A DNA stretch of 64,000 nucleotides from contig CAYILR010000003.1 in the NCBI GenBank assembly GCA_964364175.1, forward strand, positions 62,001 through 126,000, written 5' to 3'. The stretch is from CAYILR01 sp964364175. Lineage in GTDB: Bacteria; Bdellovibrionota; UBA1018. The notes beneath the pieces were generated by a model. That model made no database searches and was not told the origin of the DNA. It saw only the letters and a program-made list of their open reading frames with translations. Shown one piece after another: positions 51,430 through 58,979 of this stretch. Both the position numbers and the translations under genes were made by a program. Position 1 is the stretch's first letter, and each line of letters begins with the position of its first letter.

Positions 51430-51529
51430 CTATACCCGAACGGGTATAGTTTTGAAGTAAAATGTTTTTTTCGTACCCGAAAGGGTATAATTTGACTTAA
51501 AAAGCAGTTTTTATACCCGATCAGGTATA
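51430..51529 (-). promoter_or_regulatory. Three evenly spaced HipB-type operators
   Basis: Palindromes at 51431-51448 (TATACCCGAACGGGTATA, perfect), 51472-51489 (cgTACCCGAAAGGGTATA) and 51512-51529 (TATACCCGATCAGGTATA). Their centres are 41 and 40 bp apart, close to four helical turns, so bound dimers would line up on the same face. The pattern TAtaCCcgnncgGGtaTA resembles the HipB operator TATCC-n8-GGATA. The first palindrome starts nine bases upstream of the hipB start codon. The sites flank the likely promoter, which I cannot place exactly. Confidence 0.8.
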
Positions 51530-51536
51530 AAAATAC

Positions 51537-51638
51537 TTATTCTAGAATTTTCCGAGGACCCAAGACCGCAAGAAACGCATAACTCTGCCGAGCCTCCACA
51601 TCGCCAATTTCTGGATCCGCCAACATCGCAGCCTGCAA
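51537..51638 (-). other. Short open frame between vapC and hipB, possible remnant
   Basis: A minus-strand frame ending at TAA (51537-51539) encodes LQAAMLADPEIGDVEARQSY and then AFLAVLGPRKILE, from a TTG near 51638 or ATG at 51626. The sequence is protein-like in composition (29-34 residues) but I recognise no family and there is no ribosome-binding site. It may be the 3' remnant of a lost gene, displaced by the TA modules. Low confidence that it is expressed. Confidence 0.25.
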
Positions 51639-51664
51639 TTTTTTTAACTCACTCTTTTTTTTAA

Positions 51665-52075
51665 CTATACCTGATCGGGAATTGAAGAAAGAAACTCGAC
51701 CTGAATCTGTTCAACTCCTGTAAAATGCCGATCAGAAGTGAGAAGCACTCCACCAACTGACATACAACTAGCCGCTATCCAAATGTCGTTGGTTGGAATA
51801 GGTGTTCCTTTTTTCCGAAGACTTGCAAAAATATCCCCGAACTTTCTAGCAACATCCATATCCACAGGAATCACTTGCACGTCATATTTTTCAATAAACT
51901 GATCAAGTCGCTTGAGATTTGTCTCAAATCGCTTCCCATGACGAAATCCATAATAAAGTTCTCCATACACAACCGCAGGCAAATAAAGAACCGTAGCATG
52001 TTCAACCTGCTCGAGAGCTTGCTCTTGAGCCATGTCACAAAGACAATAAGCGTTGGTATCTAAAACCAATTTCAT
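51665..52075 (-). CDS. VapC-like PIN-domain toxin
   Basis: 136 residues from the ATG at 52075, which overlaps the antitoxin stop (AATGA); a GTG two codons earlier is possible. PIN motifs: MKLVLDTNAYC (first Asp), YLPAVVYGELYYGF (Glu), NDIWIAASCMSVGG (Asp) and LLTSDRHF (fourth acidic position). All acidic residues are present, so it should be an active Mg-dependent endoribonuclease, tRNA or other RNAs being typical targets. Partner antitoxin is upstream with four-base overlap. Confidence 0.88.
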   Translation of the reverse strand: MKLVLDTNAYCLCDMAQEQALEQVEHATVLYLPAVVYGELYYGFRHGKRFETNLKRLDQFIEKYDVQVIPVDMDVARKFGDIFASLRKKGTPIPTNDIWIAASCMSVGGVLLTSDRHFTGVEQIQVEFLSSIPDQV

Positions 52076-52326
52076 TTCCACATTTCCTCATCGACTGACG
52101 AAAAATCGCCCGTAACTTTTTTGAATTCCTCATACTGAGAAGGCGTCATTTTCCCAAAAAAACTACGCACATTTCGATGAATCCTACTCGAGGGACGTCC
52201 GGAATAAAAAGCACTCATCAGGGCCTCAAGAACCACAGAGGTTTTAGTGGTATTTTTTTTCTTAGCTTCCCTTTGTATAGCTTTCTCTAATTCAGGAGGA
52301 AGTTTGCGAATACTTAGATGAGCCAT
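52072..52326 (-). CDS. VapB/FitA-like ribbon-helix-helix antitoxin
   Basis: 84 residues. The N-terminus LSIRKLPPELEKAIQREAKK then NTTKTSVVLEALMSAF is a ribbon-helix-helix DNA-binding domain of the FitA/StbC type. The C-terminus (MTPSQYEEFKKVTGDFSSVD) would wrap the toxin. It represses its own operon with VapC as co-repressor in known pairs. A palindrome immediately before the start (52327-52350) is the probable operator. Confidence 0.82.
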   Translation of the reverse strand: MAHLSIRKLPPELEKAIQREAKKKNTTKTSVVLEALMSAFYSGRPSSRIHRNVRSFFGKMTPSQYEEFKKVTGDFSSVDEEMWK

Positions 52327-52350
52327 AATACATGTACTCCCATATGTATT
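52327..52350 (-). promoter_or_regulatory. Probable VapB operator
   Basis: Inverted repeat AATACAT-n10-ATGTATT lying directly upstream of the vapB start codon and covering the ribosome-binding region (GGGAG). Sites of this position and size are typical of RHH antitoxin autoregulation. Assignment to VapB is inferred from position. Confidence 0.5.
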
Positions 52351-52410
52351 TCATTGTGGTACAATCTGAACTACAAAGTCAAGTGGTTTTAAAAAGAGCC
52401 GTTATTCGTA

Positions 52411-53691
52411 TCACTCAACCCTCTCCAGCCAATCCGAATCAATCACCTCAAATTGAACATCCTCAAGCTTCTCAGACAAATGACAGGTCTTCCATTTCAA
52501 CTTAAGCTCAGTAAGCTGGCGTTGAGCTTCACGCTCAGAAAGCGAACCCCATTTCACTTCGGCAACCACAGGCTTACCGCGATGAAAAGGAGAGCTGGGG
52601 CAAACTAAATCAAACTCTGCACCTTGCTCCCAATAACGTGAAGAACTCGGAAAACCACTCCTGATGTAATCTTCAAAAACACCACTCGCAAAGTCCGAAA
52701 TCAGCTTCTTCTTTTTAGACAAATCATATTGAGACCACATCACTCGATGAGGGGAATAGACATTAAACCAAAACCGGAGAGCGGGATCAGCGATCTTGTA
52801 CAAAACTCTTTTAGTGGACTTATGACTTTCTCCAAATGGAATTTCTTTTCGAATCAGATTTGCGTCCAGAAGCTGCTGAATCAAGCGAGATAAATTGGTC
52901 TGATTCGTACCGAGTCGCGACGCCATCTCCGAGGGTCGATGCGCCCCGCGACCAATCACCTCGAGCAGATTGACCGCGCTGGCTGTGTCAGTCTTTTCGT
53001 CCCTCATCACACGGTGAGGCTCGTCATCCATATAGGGAGCTGTTGAAAAATAAAGCTCTTCCGCGACATCGACAGATTTCATTTTCACATCTAAGAATTC
53101 CCAATATTTTGGGATCCCGCCCACCATAGAATATTTGCAAAACGTCTCTGAATCGGACTTTTTCCAACCAAAAAGATCACAAAAAGCCGTATAGTTCATA
53201 GGCTTGATTTGGATGATTTTCTGCGCTCTCCCATAAAGAGGGGCCTGTGAATTCAGAAAAACACTATGCATCATTTTTTGGCTGGATCCGCTGAGTATCA
53301 AAAAAACGTCCTCTTTTTTCTTATGATCCCACCATCTTTGGAGAACGCTTGGCAGTGATGGATCTGATTCTACCCAATATGAAAATTCATCAAAAGCCAA
53401 GAAGAGGGGTTTTGTATAAAGCTCCAGCAACTCAAAAAACTCACTCCAGGTTTTGGGGGTAATGTCCGTTTTGAGATGCTGTTTGATATCCTGATAAGCC
53501 TGCTGAATCTGTACTTCCCGTGATGCTTCAATCGCCTGTGTGTAAAATCCACCTTGATGAGAGATCCAGTGCTTGATCAGACGTGTCTTTCCAACTCGTC
53601 TGCGACCATACAAAACCAACATCCCAAATTTTCGGCTTAGTTGATCGAGTTCTTTGAGTTCGTTTTTTCGGTTAACAAAATCTAGCTTCAT
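52411..53691 (-). CDS. P-loop ATPase, archaeal-ATPase/DUF234-like
   Basis: 426 residues from the ATG at 53691 (GAGGA nine bases upstream). Walker A is VLYGRRRVGKTRLIKHW (about residues 24-40) and Walker B is LFLAFDEFSYWVESD (about 108-122), sensor VFLILSGSSQKMM. A winged-helix part follows (ASRLGTNQTNLSRLIQQLLD) and the C-terminus has EFDLVCPSSPFHRGKPVVAE then VKW, the D-x(n)-E-x-K pattern of a PD-(D/E)xK nuclease fold. This is the archaeal-type ATPase with DUF234 C-terminus. Function unknown. Next to the TA island and behind tandem 16-bp repeats. Third such ATPase in the window. Confidence 0.82.
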   Translation of the reverse strand: MKLDFVNRKNELKELDQLSRKFGMLVLYGRRRVGKTRLIKHWISHQGGFYTQAIEASREVQIQQAYQDIKQHLKTDITPKTWSEFFELLELYTKPLFLAFDEFSYWVESDPSLPSVLQRWWDHKKKEDVFLILSGSSQKMMHSVFLNSQAPLYGRAQKIIQIKPMNYTAFCDLFGWKKSDSETFCKYSMVGGIPKYWEFLDVKMKSVDVAEELYFSTAPYMDDEPHRVMRDEKTDTASAVNLLEVIGRGAHRPSEMASRLGTNQTNLSRLIQQLLDANLIRKEIPFGESHKSTKRVLYKIADPALRFWFNVYSPHRVMWSQYDLSKKKKLISDFASGVFEDYIRSGFPSSSRYWEQGAEFDLVCPSSPFHRGKPVVAEVKWGSLSEREAQRQLTELKLKWKTCHLSEKLEDVQFEVIDSDWLERVE

Positions 53692-53712
53692 AGCAAAGGT
53701 CCTCAAAATATA

Positions 53713-53744
53713 TTATGCATGACAATCATTATGTATAACAATCA
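53713..53744. repeat. Tandem 16-bp repeats upstream of ATPase gene
   Basis: TTATGCATGACAATCA (53713-53728) is followed directly by TTATGTATAACAATCA (53729-53744), 14 of 16 identical, then TAATAT. They lie 22-53 bp before the ATPase start, where a promoter would be; a repressor or activator could bind the two units. No match to the operators of the hip or vap modules. Confidence 0.6.
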
Positions 53745-53810
53745 TAATATTAAAAACTCGCGACTTCACAATACGATTTGATTTTGACGCAGTTTTTGAC
53801 CCCATAAAAC

Positions 53811-53848
53811 AAAAAGGCCGACTCGGTATTCCCAAGTCGGCCCTTTAA
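53811..53848 (-). terminator. Rho-independent terminator after rplQ
   Basis: On the minus strand the sequence reads GGGCCGACTT-gggaatacc-GAGTCGGCC followed by TTTTTGTTTT: a GC-rich stem with a U-tract. It lies about 25-60 bp beyond the rplQ stop and ends the long ribosomal operon. Confidence 0.9.
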
Positions 53849-53871
53849 ATTTTTTATTCCCCAACGATAAC

Positions 53872-54468
53872 TTAAGCGCTACCGCCGGCTTTGCTTCCGC
53901 CGCCACCTGCAGCAGGAGTTCTCTTCGCAGCGCCGCCGCCCGAAGCAGCACGGTGTTTACCGCCGCCGCCTTGAACTTTGGACTTGTTGTTGAAGAGTTT
54001 ACGGAATTTGGAGAATGGATCTTTGGGTGTAGCTTCTTTTTTCTCAGCGCCCGCTTCGCCTTCAGCTCCTTCTACAGCAGCTTTGACTTTGCGTTTGCGA
54101 TCGATCGGAGGATGATCCACAAGCTCAAGAACAGCCATCTCAGCAGCATCGCCCCAACGACGATCAGAGAGCTTCAATACGCGAGTGTATCCACCTGCGC
54201 GCTCTTTGTAGCGTTCTGCCAAGGTGCTAAAAAGCTTCTTCACCACTTCTTCGTCGCGAGTTCTAGCGAAAGCCAGACGGCGAGTATTCAGGGTGTTCTT
54301 TTTGCCCAAGGTGATCAAACGATCAACCACTCGGCGTGTTTCTTTTGCCTTTTGAAGTGTGGTCACGATTTGTTCTTGCAACACCACTGAGTTTGCAATG
54401 TTTTTGAACATAGCAACTCTGTGCGAAGTGTTTCTACCAAACTTACGACCATCTACACCGTGTCTCAT
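53872..54468 (-). CDS. rplQ: 50S ribosomal protein L17 with C-terminal extension
   Basis: 198 residues. The first about 120 residues are typical L17 (MRHGVDGRKFGRNTSHRVAM, ANSVVLQEQIVTTLQKAKET, LAERYKERAGGYTRVLKL, GDAAEMAVLELV). The remaining about 75 residues are an unusual Lys/Glu/Gly/Ala-rich tail ending in repeats of Gly and Ala (ASGGGAAKRTPAAGGGGSK), probably disordered. Last gene of the alpha operon, followed by the terminator. The tail is the strangest of the extensions in this operon. Confidence 0.95.
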   Translation of the reverse strand: MRHGVDGRKFGRNTSHRVAMFKNIANSVVLQEQIVTTLQKAKETRRVVDRLITLGKKNTLNTRRLAFARTRDEEVVKKLFSTLAERYKERAGGYTRVLKLSDRRWGDAAEMAVLELVDHPPIDRKRKVKAAVEGAEGEAGAEKKEATPKDPFSKFRKLFNNKSKVQGGGGKHRAASGGGAAKRTPAAGGGGSKAGGSA

Positions 54469-54504
54469 ATCAAATTCCTAACTGCTAACTCTAGTTCTTA
54501 GAGC

Positions 54505-55584
54505 TTACGCTTCATCATCAAAATCGTCGTCGCCTTCGTCTTCGCCCTCAGCCTTATTGGCCAAGCGACTTTCGTCCGCTTCTGAATCTGCTGCTTTATG
54601 CGGCTGACTTGGAGCTACGAAGCCATCCAGCTTCATTCCCAGGCTCAATCCCATTTCTTGGAGGATATCTTTGATTTCGTTCAAAGACTTGCGTCCGAAG
54701 TTTTTGGTTTTGAGCATTTCGTTTTCGGTTTTTTGAACCAATTCGTGGATGTACTTGATGTTGGCGTTTTGCAAACAGTTTGCGGAACGCACAGACAATT
54801 CCAATTCTTCCACAGAACGATACAAATTCGGATTGAACTGAGGAGAACGATCATCACTCGTTTGAGTCATGGCTTCTGGTTCTTCTTCGAAGTTCAAGAA
54901 AACAGACAATTGGTCTTTCAGGATTTTGGATCCCAAAGCCACTGCATCTTCGGGCTTCACGGAACCATCGGTCCAGACTTCCATCGTCAGTTTATCAAAG
55001 TCGGTTTTTTGGCCAACGCGGCTTTGGGTCACAGTGTAGTTGATTCGTCGAATCGGCGAAAAGAAACTATCCACTGGAATCCAGCCCACAGGCATGTCTT
55101 CTTTTTTGTTCGTTTCAGCAGGCTGATATCCACGGCCACGAGCGACTTTGACTTCTACACGGAGTTTTCCGCCTTTTCCCAAAGTAGCGATGTGTTGATC
55201 TGGGTTCAAAACACGAACGTGCTCAGAAACCACGATATCAGAAGCTTTCACAGTGCCCGGACCCGACTTCTCAATGACTACAGTCGTTTCCTCAGTAAAC
55301 AGAACAAAACGAACTTCTTTCAAGTTCAAAATGATTTCAGCAACGTCTTCGGTCACATCAGGAATCGCTGTGAACTCATGCAGAGAGGTATCGAACTTCA
55401 CGGATACGATTGCAGCCCCTTGCAGAGAGGACAACATTACTCGTCGCAAAGAGTTCCCTAGAGTCAGACCGAAGCCGCGCTCCAAGGGTTTTGCGATGAA
55501 TTTTCCGTAGGACGACGTGAGACTTTCTTTGTCTACATCGAGTGCCTTCGGCTTAATCAGATCACGCCAGTTCTTTTCAATCAT
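54505..55584 (-). CDS. rpoA: RNA polymerase alpha subunit
   Basis: 359 residues. N-terminal assembly domain: FIAKPLERGFGLTLGNSLRR, VMLSSLQGAAIVSVKFD, VTEDVAEIILNLKEV. C-terminal domain (alpha-CTD) with LELSVRSANCLQNANIKYIH and KNFGRKSLNEIKDILQEMG. It ends in an acidic tail (AEGEDEGDDDFDDEA) longer than in E. coli (329 residues). It assembles with beta and beta' and contacts UP elements and activators. Between rpsD and rplQ as in the canonical alpha operon. Confidence 0.97.
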   Translation of the reverse strand: MIEKNWRDLIKPKALDVDKESLTSSYGKFIAKPLERGFGLTLGNSLRRVMLSSLQGAAIVSVKFDTSLHEFTAIPDVTEDVAEIILNLKEVRFVLFTEETTVVIEKSGPGTVKASDIVVSEHVRVLNPDQHIATLGKGGKLRVEVKVARGRGYQPAETNKKEDMPVGWIPVDSFFSPIRRINYTVTQSRVGQKTDFDKLTMEVWTDGSVKPEDAVALGSKILKDQLSVFLNFEEEPEAMTQTSDDRSPQFNPNLYRSVEELELSVRSANCLQNANIKYIHELVQKTENEMLKTKNFGRKSLNEIKDILQEMGLSLGMKLDGFVAPSQPHKAADSEADESRLANKAEGEDEGDDDFDDEA

Positions 55585-55645
55585 GATGCTTTCTCCTGAG
55601 TACTTTTTACGAATACTAATTTAGTTATTTTTTAAAATTAATAAC

Positions 55646-56272
55646 CTATTTTGAATACAACTCAACAACCATTCGCTCTTCCATCGGCGCAGTGACATCA
55701 TCACGCGATGGCAAATCCCGAATTCGGGCTTTGAGTTGAGCAGCTTCGAGCTCCAACCATTGTGGAATTTCACGACGCTTTACGGCTTCAATCGCACCGT
55801 TGATGCGTGCAACTCCGCGGCTCTTCTCACGAATCTCAACCATATCCCCTTTTTCCACGAGGTAAGAAGGAATGTTGACTCGTTTGCCATTCACCAAGAA
55901 GTGTCCATGTCGAACCAACTGGCGCGCTTCTGAGCGGGAATTTGCAAACCCCGAACGATAGGCCACATTGTCCAAACGTCTTTCGAGCATGCTGATCAAG
56001 TTGGCACCGGTGATGCCTTTGGTTCGATCTGCTTTTTCGAATACGCTGCGGAATTGTTTTTCCATCAGGCCGTACATTCTTTTGATTTTTTGCTTTTCAC
56101 GAAGCTGTAAACCGTACTCAGAGAACTTGATACGGCCTTGGCCATGTTGCCCAGGCGGATAACCACGACGCTCGAACGCGCACTTATCCGTGTAGCAACG
56201 ATCGCCCTTCAAAAAGAGCTTTTGATTTTCACGGCGACAAAGCCGACAAACTGAACCACAATCACGTGCCAT
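55646..56272 (-). CDS. rpsD: 30S ribosomal protein S4 (zinc type)
   Basis: 208 residues. The N-terminus has a four/five-cysteine zinc motif, CGSVCRLCRREN ... CYTDKC, as in zinc-binding S4, followed by PPGQHGQGRIKFSEYGLQLR and the S4 RNA-binding domain LDNVAYRSGFANSRSEARQL and VRHGHFLVNGKRVNIPSY. Early-assembling small-subunit protein and translational repressor of the alpha operon in other bacteria. Confidence 0.97.
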   Translation of the reverse strand: MARDCGSVCRLCRRENQKLFLKGDRCYTDKCAFERRGYPPGQHGQGRIKFSEYGLQLREKQKIKRMYGLMEKQFRSVFEKADRTKGITGANLISMLERRLDNVAYRSGFANSRSEARQLVRHGHFLVNGKRVNIPSYLVEKGDMVEIREKSRGVARINGAIEAVKRREIPQWLELEAAQLKARIRDLPSRDDVTAPMEERMVVELYSK

Positions 56273-56277
56273 ACTGA

Positions 56278-56754
56278 TTAAACCCTTCTACGCTTCGGAG
56301 GACGACATCCGTTATGAGGGATGGGAGTCGTGTCTTCAATATAGGTTACCCTCAAGCCAGCGGAAGAAATTGCGCGCAGAGCCGATTCACGACCTGCACC
56401 CGGACCACTGACAAAAACTTGAACGCTGCGAACACCATTGTCCGCTGCTTTGCGAGCTGCATCTTCAGCAGCTACCTGTGCAGCAAACGGAGTGTTCTTA
56501 CGTGAGCCTTTGAATCCTTTACCACCAGCACTTGCCCAGCAAATGGCGTTCCCCATTGCGTCGGTCACGGTGATAATAGTGTTATTAAATGTGGAAAGAA
56601 TATAAAAATTGCCGTTAGCAACGTTCTTCTTGCCTTTTTTGATCTTACGAACTGCATCAGTACCTGCTGCAACAACATCGCCTTTGACTTCTGTCTTAGG
56701 AGCTTCTGTTTTTGCGCTTTCTTGTTTAACTTCGCTCTGTTTTACTTCAGACAT
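56278..56754 (-). CDS. rpsK: 30S ribosomal protein S11 with N-terminal extension
   Basis: 158 residues, about 30 more than usual. Residues 1-32 form a Lys/Glu/Ser/Thr-rich extension (SEVKQSEVKQESAKTEAPKT) before the conserved part: ANGNFYILSTFNNTIITVTD, GNAICWASAGGKGFKGSRKN, DNGVRSVQVFVSGPGAGRES and TPIPHNGCRPPKRRRV at the end. Sits in the platform of the small subunit. Confidence 0.95.
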   Translation of the reverse strand: MSEVKQSEVKQESAKTEAPKTEVKGDVVAAGTDAVRKIKKGKKNVANGNFYILSTFNNTIITVTDAMGNAICWASAGGKGFKGSRKNTPFAAQVAAEDAARKAADNGVRSVQVFVSGPGAGRESALRAISSAGLRVTYIEDTTPIPHNGCRPPKRRRV

Positions 56755-56755
56755 A

Positions 56756-57139
56756 TTACTTCATCGCTTTCACTGATTTTTTACCAGCAATTGCCACTGC
56801 AGGACCTTTACGAGTTCTGGCATTGGAATGGGTTCTTTGACCACGGACCGGCAAGCCTTTGCGATGGCGAACACCGCGATAGCAACCCAAGTCCACAAGA
56901 CGTTTGATGTTCAGGCTGACTTCTCGACGAAGGTCACCCTCTACTTTGTAAGCTCTTTCTAAAATTTCACGAATCTTAGCCACTTCAACTTCCGATAATT
57001 CATCGGAGTTACGACTCAAAGGAATCGATGCTTCAGTCAAGATGCGTTTGGAAATATTTTTCCCGATCCCATAGATATAGGTCAGGGCTACTTCCATTCT
57101 TTTGTTCCGAGGTAAATCTACGCCAGCGATACGAGCCAC
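56756..57139 (-). CDS. rpsM: 30S ribosomal protein S13
   Basis: 127 residues starting with a GTG at 57139. MARIAGVDLPRNKRMEVAL, YIYGIGKNISKRILTEA, RGVRHRKGLPVRGQRTHSNA and a basic C-terminus are all typical. It contacts tRNA and the subunit bridge. One base separates its stop from the rpsK start region. Confidence 0.97.
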   Translation of the reverse strand: MARIAGVDLPRNKRMEVALTYIYGIGKNISKRILTEASIPLSRNSDELSEVEVAKIREILERAYKVEGDLRREVSLNIKRLVDLGCYRGVRHRKGLPVRGQRTHSNARTRKGPAVAIAGKKSVKAMK

Positions 57140-57155
57140 TTGTCAGTCCTTTCTC

Positions 57156-57269
57156 TTAGCCTTGTCTTTGTTTATGACGGGGGTTATCGCAAATCACTCT
57201 CACCACCCCGCGGCGGCGGATCACTTTGCACTTATCACAAATCTTTTTAACCGATGCTCTAACTTTCAT
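57156..57269 (-). CDS. rpmJ: 50S ribosomal protein L36
   Basis: 37 residues, shorter than most ORF predictions keep: MKVRASVKKICDKCKVIRRR then GVVRVICDNPRHKQRQG. The CxxC ... C ... H zinc site (CDKC, C, H) is intact, so it is the zinc form. ATG at 57269, stop TAA at 57156. Lies between infA and rpsM, as in many bacteria. Confidence 0.96.
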   Translation of the reverse strand: MKVRASVKKICDKCKVIRRRGVVRVICDNPRHKQRQG

Positions 57270-57291
57270 TTTCTTTCCTTCTGCTTACTAC

Positions 57292-57510
57292 TTACTTCAC
57301 TCGGTAAGTAATTCTCCCGCGGGTCAAATCGTAGGGAGACATTTCTACCGTCACTTTGTCACCTGGGAGAATTTTAATGTAATGCATTCGCATTTTTCCG
57401 GAAATATGCGCCAGAATTTTATGCCCGTTGGGTAGCTCTACTTTAAACATCGCGTTTGGCAGAGGCTCAATCACGGTTCCTTCAATCTGAATCGCATCTT
57501 CTTTCGACAT
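57292..57510 (-). CDS. infA: Translation initiation factor IF-1
   Basis: 72 residues with one S1/OB fold: MSKEDAIQIEGTVIEPLPNA, MFKVELPNGHKILAHISGKM, MHYIKILPGDKVTVEMSPYD and LTRGRITYR at the end. It blocks the A site during initiation. Located between map and rpmJ. Confidence 0.97.
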   Translation of the reverse strand: MSKEDAIQIEGTVIEPLPNAMFKVELPNGHKILAHISGKMRMHYIKILPGDKVTVEMSPYDLTRGRITYRVK

Positions 57511-57568
57511 ATTTTCCGTACTCTAAAAAAGCTCCTTATTAAACAAATTCTATTCAATACTCTTCTAT

Positions 57569-58324
57569 TTACTCAGGACAAACCGTGAGAATCTCAGGTT
57601 CACCCTTCGTTATGGCAATCGTGTGCTCAAAATGAGCCGAAAGCGAACGATCCCTAGTTACCGCTGTCCACCCGTCACTCAAAACCTTGACGTCCGGGCG
57701 TCCAATATTCACCATGGGCTCGATTGCGATTACCATTCCAGCTTTCAAGGGGATACCTTTCCCTTGAGTTCCGAAATTAGGAACCGACGGCTCTTCGTGC
57801 AAAGCACGACCTATGCCATGACCGACGAACTCACGTACCACGCTGTAGCCAAAGCTTTCAACATAATTCTGCACGGCGTGACCAATATCCGAGACCCTTT
57901 TTCCCTCGTGGCATTGCTCGATGCCCTTCATCAGACTTTCCTGAGTGACTTTCATCAGTTGAGTGGCCTGTGCAGAGACTTTGCCCACAGCTACAGTCTT
58001 GGCTGAATCTCCATACCAACCCTCAAAAATGGTCCCAAAATCGAGTCCAACAATATCCCCTTCCTGCAAAACACGCCTTTTATTGGGGATTCCATGCACA
58101 ACCTCATCATTGACTGAAATACAGACCGTTGAAGGGAACCCTCGATAGCCTTTAAATGCTGGTTTTACACCCAATTCCTTGCAGCGTTTTTCAGCATATT
58201 CATCCAAATCTCCTGTGCTCATGCCGGGGGTGACTCGCTTCTCTAATTCGACCAAAATCCGCGCTACCGCTTGGCAAGCAACGCGCATTTTTGCAATTTC
58301 CTCTTGAGTCTTGAGAGTAATCAT
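57569..58324 (-). CDS. map: Methionine aminopeptidase type I
   Basis: 251 residues. Metal ligands in GLDFGTIFEGWYGDSAKT (Asp pair), VGHGIGRALHEEP (His), MVIAIEPMVN (Glu) and FEHTIAITK (Glu). Removes the initiator Met from nascent proteins. Standard position between adk and infA. Confidence 0.97.
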   Translation of the reverse strand: MITLKTQEEIAKMRVACQAVARILVELEKRVTPGMSTGDLDEYAEKRCKELGVKPAFKGYRGFPSTVCISVNDEVVHGIPNKRRVLQEGDIVGLDFGTIFEGWYGDSAKTVAVGKVSAQATQLMKVTQESLMKGIEQCHEGKRVSDIGHAVQNYVESFGYSVVREFVGHGIGRALHEEPSVPNFGTQGKGIPLKAGMVIAIEPMVNIGRPDVKVLSDGWTAVTRDRSLSAHFEHTIAITKGEPEILTVCPE

Positions 58325-58337
58325 TTCAGCGCCTCTG

Positions 58338-58979
58338 TCATTTCAATGCCAATTCAACCTGTTTTTGAACATCAGCCATGCTCTGAGTTGCATCGATTTC
58401 TCGGAGAATATTTTTTTTGCGATAATATTCTGCAACTGGCGCGGTTTGCGCATGATAAACACCAATTCTTTTTTGAATCACTTCGACTTGATCATCGTCT
58501 CGATGAGTCAGGGGCGAGCCGCACTGATCACAAACGCCCTCTTTTTTCGAGGGAGAAGAGGTCACGTGATACATCGCTCCACATTTTACACAAGTACGGC
58601 GACCCGACAATCGCGCAACTAATTCTTGATCTGGAATTTTAAAAAAAACAACTCGCTCAATTTTTTTTGAATTTTTATTTAATAATTCATCCAAAGCTTC
58701 CGCTTGCACAGCGGTGCGAGGAAATCCATCCAAAATAAATCCGCTCGCACAATCAGCTTGCTGGCTGCGCTCACGAATCAAACCAATGACCACAGCATCC
58801 GGAACAAGCCCGCCTTGATCCATGAATGACTTAGCTTCTTTCCCCAGTTGTGTTCCGGCAGAAATAGCTGAACGCAGCATATCGCCCGTCGAAAGCTGCG
58901 GCCACTTTTTCTCTCCAGTAATCCGCTTGGCCTGAGTGCCTTTGCCTGATCCTGGGGGACCGAGGAAAATAATGTTCAT
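58338..58979 (-). CDS. adk: Adenylate kinase
   Basis: 213 residues. P-loop FLGPPGSGKGTQAKRI, lid domain with a zinc-type four-Cys set (CVKCGAMYH, CDQCGSPL), and GFILDGFPRTAVQAEAL. It equilibrates ATP and AMP with ADP. Its start overlaps the secY stop by four bases (ATGA). Confidence 0.97.
   Translation of the reverse strand: MNIIFLGPPGSGKGTQAKRITGEKKWPQLSTGDMLRSAISAGTQLGKEAKSFMDQGGLVPDAVVIGLIRERSQQADCASGFILDGFPRTAVQAEALDELLNKNSKKIERVVFFKIPDQELVARLSGRRTCVKCGAMYHVTSSPSKKEGVCDQCGSPLTHRDDDQVEVIQKRIGVYHAQTAPVAEYYRKKNILREIDATQSMADVQKQVELALK

Noticed and set aside
51430..51529. The three spaced palindromes as a short CRISPR array
   Set aside because: Units are only 18 bp, self-palindromic, and differ at the ends; spacing of 40-41 bp upstream of an HTH gene fits operators, and no cas genes are present.
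54598..55461. Plus-strand open frame (287 residues) opposite rpoA
   Set aside because: Pure shadow of the conserved rpoA frame; Phe/His/Gln-rich composition unlike real proteins here.
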